DNA from: Bacillota bacterium
GTDB taxonomy: Bacteria; Bacillota; Dethiobacteria; DTU022; UBA8154
Reading direction: 5' to 3'
DNA length: 7,501 nt
Assembly: GCA_003444595.1 (NCBI GenBank)
Contig: DLUO01000110.1
Span: 1-7,501, forward strand
Numbering within the stretch: the stretch's first letter is position 1; the number at the start of each line of letters is the position of its first letter. The notes below the pieces were generated by a model that saw only the letters and a list, made by a program, of their open reading frames with translations, searched no databases and was not told where the DNA came from. Shown piece by piece: positions 4,650 through 7,501 of this stretch. A program made the translations under genes and the position numbers.

Positions 4650-6833
4650 ATGTTTTGGCTTAATGCCGGGTATCGCTTGATACATCTAGTAGCTTATGCG
4701 TTTTTATTGACTATGGGCCTTTTTATCTTCCCTTTATCAACAGCAGCCCAGGAAGTTATCCATTTCCCCGACCTTCAGCTTGAAGCGGCAGTGCGCCGGG
4801 CACTGGACCGCCCCACAGGGTTACTTACTACGGCAGATATGGCCCTGTTAAAGACACTGGAGGCCGGACGGCAGAACATTGTTGATCTATCAGGCCTGGA
4901 ATATGCCGTCAACCTGGAAAGCCTGAACCTGTACCAGAACAGCGTTGAGGGTCTCTCCCCCCTTGGCGCTCTAACCCGCCTGCGGGTCTTGAACCTGGGG
5001 GGGAACAGCATTAAAGATATAAGCGCCCTGCGCGGGTTGACGGCGCTGGAGGAGCTGGACCTCAGCCACAACCGCCTAACGAATATTGATGCCCTTCAGA
5101 AGATGACCAGCCTGCGTCTCTTGCACCTGGAAGGAAACGATATCAGCGTTCTTACACCCCTTGCTTCGCTGAAGTCGCTGGAGGGGCTTTTTTTAAGCGG
5201 CTGTCTTGATGACCGGAATGTATCACCCCTGGCCGGGCTCACCCGGCTGCAACGCCTTATGCTGGCTGACGGGCGTATCAGCGATCTTACCTTTCTGGCA
5301 AACATGAAACAGTTGCGCTGGCTGGAGCTACGCAATAACCAGATCAGCAGGGTGGAACCGCTGCGGGGGCTGACACGGCTGGAATGGCTTTCCCTGGCCG
5401 GCAACCGGGTCGAGGAGCTGAATGCTCTGGGAGGGTTGCGCCAGCTCCAGCTTTTGGATCTGAACAATAACCGGGTGCGCCAGATTGCACCCTTGTTGAG
5501 GCTGCGCAATCTCCAATGGGTGGAGCTGCAGAATAATTTCCTGGAGTTGGCGGAAGGTACTCCGGTCCAACGCGATCTGGCTAAACTTACCGCCGGAGGT
5601 GCTGAGGTCGTCACCCGCCCCCAAAAACTGCCTATTTATCGCGGCAACGGCCTTGTTGCCGCTGAAGCAGGGTCCGGCGGGAGTCTCCTGCGCACCCCTG
5701 CGGAGCAGTATTTTACACTGCTCAATTACTCCACCGGGTGGCGGATTAAGAGTTTTACCGTCGTTCATGAAGGAGGCAAACCGCTTGACTTCGTGCGCGA
5801 GGTGGGCTACCGCAGTTTTCCCGGCGGTACATTTTCCTGGTATGCAATTTCGGGCAGCAGTAGCGTCGAGGATAAAAAAGCGGACTTCTATTCACTTACT
5901 TTTAAACAACCCGGCCCTGTCCAACTGGGTCTCGCCATCCAGCTCTGGCCCGGATATGCTGATGATTCAGCCCGCTGCTTTTATATTTCCCAGGTTGTGC
6001 TGGAGAATGTGGAAACAGAAGATCTTTATACGCTGGAGTTGGAGCGGGATTCTCTCCAGGAAAGCAGCAGTGCGGGCTCCGGGACAGGTACTCTCTATCA
6101 GGATTACCCGGTAAAAGCTGCGCCGACCCGGGCTGTGCTGCAGCAGTTTCTCAGCGAAGCATTGCAGCAGAGGGTTTCTTCACTGGAGGTACGTTACAGC
6201 GGCGAAGCCCTGAAGATGCCGGACGACCTGGAGGCAATGCTGGAAGAAATTTTTACCGGGGACGATTACCTGCGTTATTCCCAGCGGAGTCACAGGATTA
6301 GCTGGTCCACTGAACCCGGCGGCACACAGCTCTTGGAGTTGCGCTTTCAGCACCTGGCAACACGGGAGGAAGAGGAAGCCGTAGAACGGCAGGTGGCGCG
6401 TATTCTGAGTAAGATCTTGACTTCAGGGATGGATGAACATGAAAAAACACGGGCTGTGCACGACTACATAGTTGCCAACGTGGCCTATGACCTGAACTAC
6501 CGGGAACACTCAGCTTATGCCGCCCTGGTTAAAAACCGGGCCGTCTGCCAGGGTTACGCACTGCTGCTCTACAAAATGCTAAACAAAGCCGGTGTTGAAA
6601 CACGCCTTATTTCCGGCAAAGCCGGTGGAGAGAACCATCTTTGGAACCTGGTTAATCTGGGCGGCAACTGGTATCACATCGATGCGACTTGGAACGACCC
6701 GGTTCCCGATGTGCCCGGCCGAGTTCGTTATGATTATTACAACCGCTCCGATGCACAAATGGCGCCTACCCATTCTTGGGACAGAGATCTTTACCCGGCG
6801 GCCCTCACACCCTATCCCTATCCCGTCAATTAA
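4650..6833 (+). CDS. Secreted leucine-rich-repeat protein with C-terminal transglutaminase-like domain
   Basis: The 727-residue protein starts with a signal peptide (hydrophobic about 11-28, cleavage near STAA at 30-33). An internalin-type cap (FPDLQLEAAVRRAL, about 39-52) precedes about ten 22-residue leucine-rich repeats (about 81-300) with the LxxLxLxxNxIxxI pattern. The fifth repeat is one residue longer. Residues about 337-590 form a region with no recognised family, with many aromatic and beta-type segments. The C-terminal transglutaminase core (about 600-715) has AVHDYIVANVAYD, catalytic Cys633 in AVCQGYA, His663 in NHLWN and Asp678 in HIDATWNDP, so the triad is intact. Such folds act as protein crosslinking enzymes or as cysteine peptidases. 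The substrate is unknown, and the repeats may bind it. The ATG has AAAGGAG eight bases upstream. The gene probably shares the transcript of the preceding cohesin-domain gene. Confidence 0.9.
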   Translation: MFWLNAGYRLIHLVAYAFLLTMGLFIFPLSTAAQEVIHFPDLQLEAAVRRALDRPTGLLTTADMALLKTLEAGRQNIVDLSGLEYAVNLESLNLYQNSVEGLSPLGALTRLRVLNLGGNSIKDISALRGLTALEELDLSHNRLTNIDALQKMTSLRLLHLEGNDISVLTPLASLKSLEGLFLSGCLDDRNVSPLAGLTRLQRLMLADGRISDLTFLANMKQLRWLELRNNQISRVEPLRGLTRLEWLSLAGNRVEELNALGGLRQLQLLDLNNNRVRQIAPLLRLRNLQWVELQNNFLELAEGTPVQRDLAKLTAGGAEVVTRPQKLPIYRGNGLVAAEAGSGGSLLRTPAEQYFTLLNYSTGWRIKSFTVVHEGGKPLDFVREVGYRSFPGGTFSWYAISGSSSVEDKKADFYSLTFKQPGPVQLGLAIQLWPGYADDSARCFYISQVVLENVETEDLYTLELERDSLQESSSAGSGTGTLYQDYPVKAAPTRAVLQQFLSEALQQRVSSLEVRYSGEALKMPDDLEAMLEEIFTGDDYLRYSQRSHRISWSTEPGGTQLLELRFQHLATREEEEAVERQVARILSKILTSGMDEHEKTRAVHDYIVANVAYDLNYREHSAYAALVKNRAVCQGYALLLYKMLNKAGVETRLISGKAGGENHLWNLVNLGGNWYHIDATWNDPVPDVPGRVRYDYYNRSDAQMAPTHSWDRDLYPAALTPYPYPVN

Positions 6834-6840
6834 TAGCCAA

Positions 6841-6870
6841 GGCCTCCGTCTGTAGGAGCCGGCGAGAGCC
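6841..6870. other. Tandem small hairpins between convergent genes
   Basis: GGCCTCC (6841-6847) pairs with GGAGCC (6855-6860) leaving one bulged C, and GGC-GAGA-GCC (6861-6870) follows directly. The gap between the two convergent stop codons is only 50 bases. The downstream stretch is T-rich but broken (TGCTTCATCTTT), so this may be a weak plus-strand terminator. No clear terminator is visible for either gene. Confidence 0.35.
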
Positions 6871-6883
6871 TGCTTCATCTTTA

Positions 6884-7501
6884 TCAATCCTCATCCTCAA
6901 CAGGGAGCACTGTTACTGTACAGACAGCGACATATTCTCCATCCTCTGTTGTGGCGGTAATAATCGCAGTCCCTGCTTTTAAGGGTGCTACCACACCGCT
7001 GTCGACAGTTTGCTTGTGAACGGAGGCAATACTTTTGTTGCTGGATTCCCAGATAATGTTTTGATTTGTAGCTGTTCCCGGGGTAATCTCGGCAGTTAAA
7101 ACCGTTGGCCTTCCGCCCTCCAGCAATGTTAAGGTTGTTCTACTGAGAGATATTCCTGTTACGGGAGTATAAGGCTGGTTGACCGTTACTCTGCAGGTCG
7201 CTACATAGTTCCCCTCCTCCGTGGCGGCAATGATAATTGCTGTTCCGGGATTAACGGCTGAGACGACAGCTTCTGTTTCGCTGGCCTTGTATACGCTGGC
7301 CACAGAAGGAAAAGTGGAGCTCCACTTAATGTTTTTGTTGACAGCATTATCCGGAAACACTGTAGCCTCAATCATCTCCGTTTCCCCCAGTTCAAGGGTC
7401 AGTTCCCTTGTCTCCAGATTGATTCCGCTGACTGCTGCCAGGGAGATGTTGAGCACCTGCTGCTCAGCATCCCAGTCTACCTGTGCACCCAGGCTTTCAG
7501 C
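6884..7501 (-). CDS. C-terminal part of a surface protein: copper-amine-oxidase-N-like tail plus two Big2 domains (5' end outside the window)
   Basis: The minus-strand frame is open from the right edge to a TGA at 6884-6886, so the gene is partial and a GTG at 7454-7456 is not its start. The first visible residues, ALGAQVDWD-like followed by QQVLNIS, resemble the end of a copper amine oxidase N-terminal-like domain, a wall-associated module often seen in Clostridia. Two bacterial Ig-like group 2 domains follow, each with a V-GI-L opening, a KWSS or WESS strand, a SVASV or SIASV strand, PGTAII or AGTAII, and a closing ATEEGNYVATCRVTV or ATTEDGEYVAVCTVTV. The protein ends with a short acidic tail, VEDED, without an anchor. 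A structural or adhesive cell-surface role is likely, but no enzyme function can be claimed. It converges on the transglutaminase gene 50 bases away. Confidence 0.85.
   Translation of the reverse strand, partial: AESLGAQVDWDAEQQVLNISLAAVSGINLETRELTLELGETEMIEATVFPDNAVNKNIKWSSTFPSVASVYKASETEAVVSAVNPGTAIIIAATEEGNYVATCRVTVNQPYTPVTGISLSRTTLTLLEGGRPTVLTAEITPGTATNQNIIWESSNKSIASVHKQTVDSGVVAPLKAGTAIITATTEDGEYVAVCTVTVLPVEDED

Noticed and set aside
4064..4651. 195-codon open frame on the minus strand
   Set aside because: It lies opposite the cohesin-domain gene and its repeat, has no ribosome binding site of note, and its translation resembles no protein. The plus-strand frame shows clear domains.
5096..5614. 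172-codon minus-strand open frame, and others opposite or overlapping the LRR gene (4775-5071, 5328-5768, 5599-6114)
   Set aside because: These are by-products of the repetitive, GC-rich leucine-rich-repeat coding sequence. They are Arg- and Ser-rich without motifs.

Overview
The window looks like a piece of a Clostridia-type Firmicutes chromosome, possibly a Peptococcaceae-like anaerobe. The reasons are strong AGGAGG-type ribosome binding sites, a 2-hydroxyacyl-CoA dehydratase activase, a birA-bioY pair, and secreted proteins built from cohesin, putative-Ig, leucine-rich-repeat, transglutaminase, copper-amine-oxidase-N-like and Big2 modules. The taxonomic call is inference. No tRNA, rRNA, CRISPR array, transposase or attachment site was seen.

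Left part (1-1173). A complete activase gene (160-954, +) of the BadF/BadG/BcrA/BcrD ATPase family carries both [4Fe-4S] cysteines. Its partner dehydratase is not in view and may lie upstream. A hairpin with T-rich flanks on both strands (969-1002) sits between it and the convergent bioY. The rest of 955-1173 is non-coding but holds two further inverted repeats.

Biotin module (1174-3050, - strand). birA (bifunctional biotin-protein ligase and repressor) is followed 148 bases downstream by bioY (biotin-specific transporter component). birA has a good sigma-A promoter (TTGACA, 17 bases, TAATAT). A candidate BirA operator covers its -35 box, which would give autorepression. The predicted birA leader of about 130 nt is GC-rich and can fold in mutually exclusive ways.

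Surface-protein module (3040-6833, + strand). Two genes 37 bases apart probably form an operon. The first encodes a secreted cohesin / two putative-Ig / cadherin-like protein. The second encodes a secreted leucine-rich-repeat protein with a C-terminal transglutaminase domain that has an intact Cys-His-Asp triad. Upstream is an exact match to the sigma-28 (FliA/SigD) promoter elements, TAAA and GCCGATAA, 14 bases apart. This suggests that the pair is co-regulated with motility. A 19-bp palindrome lies just upstream, in the gap shared with the birA promoter.

Right edge (6884-7501, - strand). The C-terminal part of another surface protein is present: the tail of a copper-amine-oxidase-N-like domain and two Big2 domains. 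It converges on the transglutaminase gene, and its start is outside the window.
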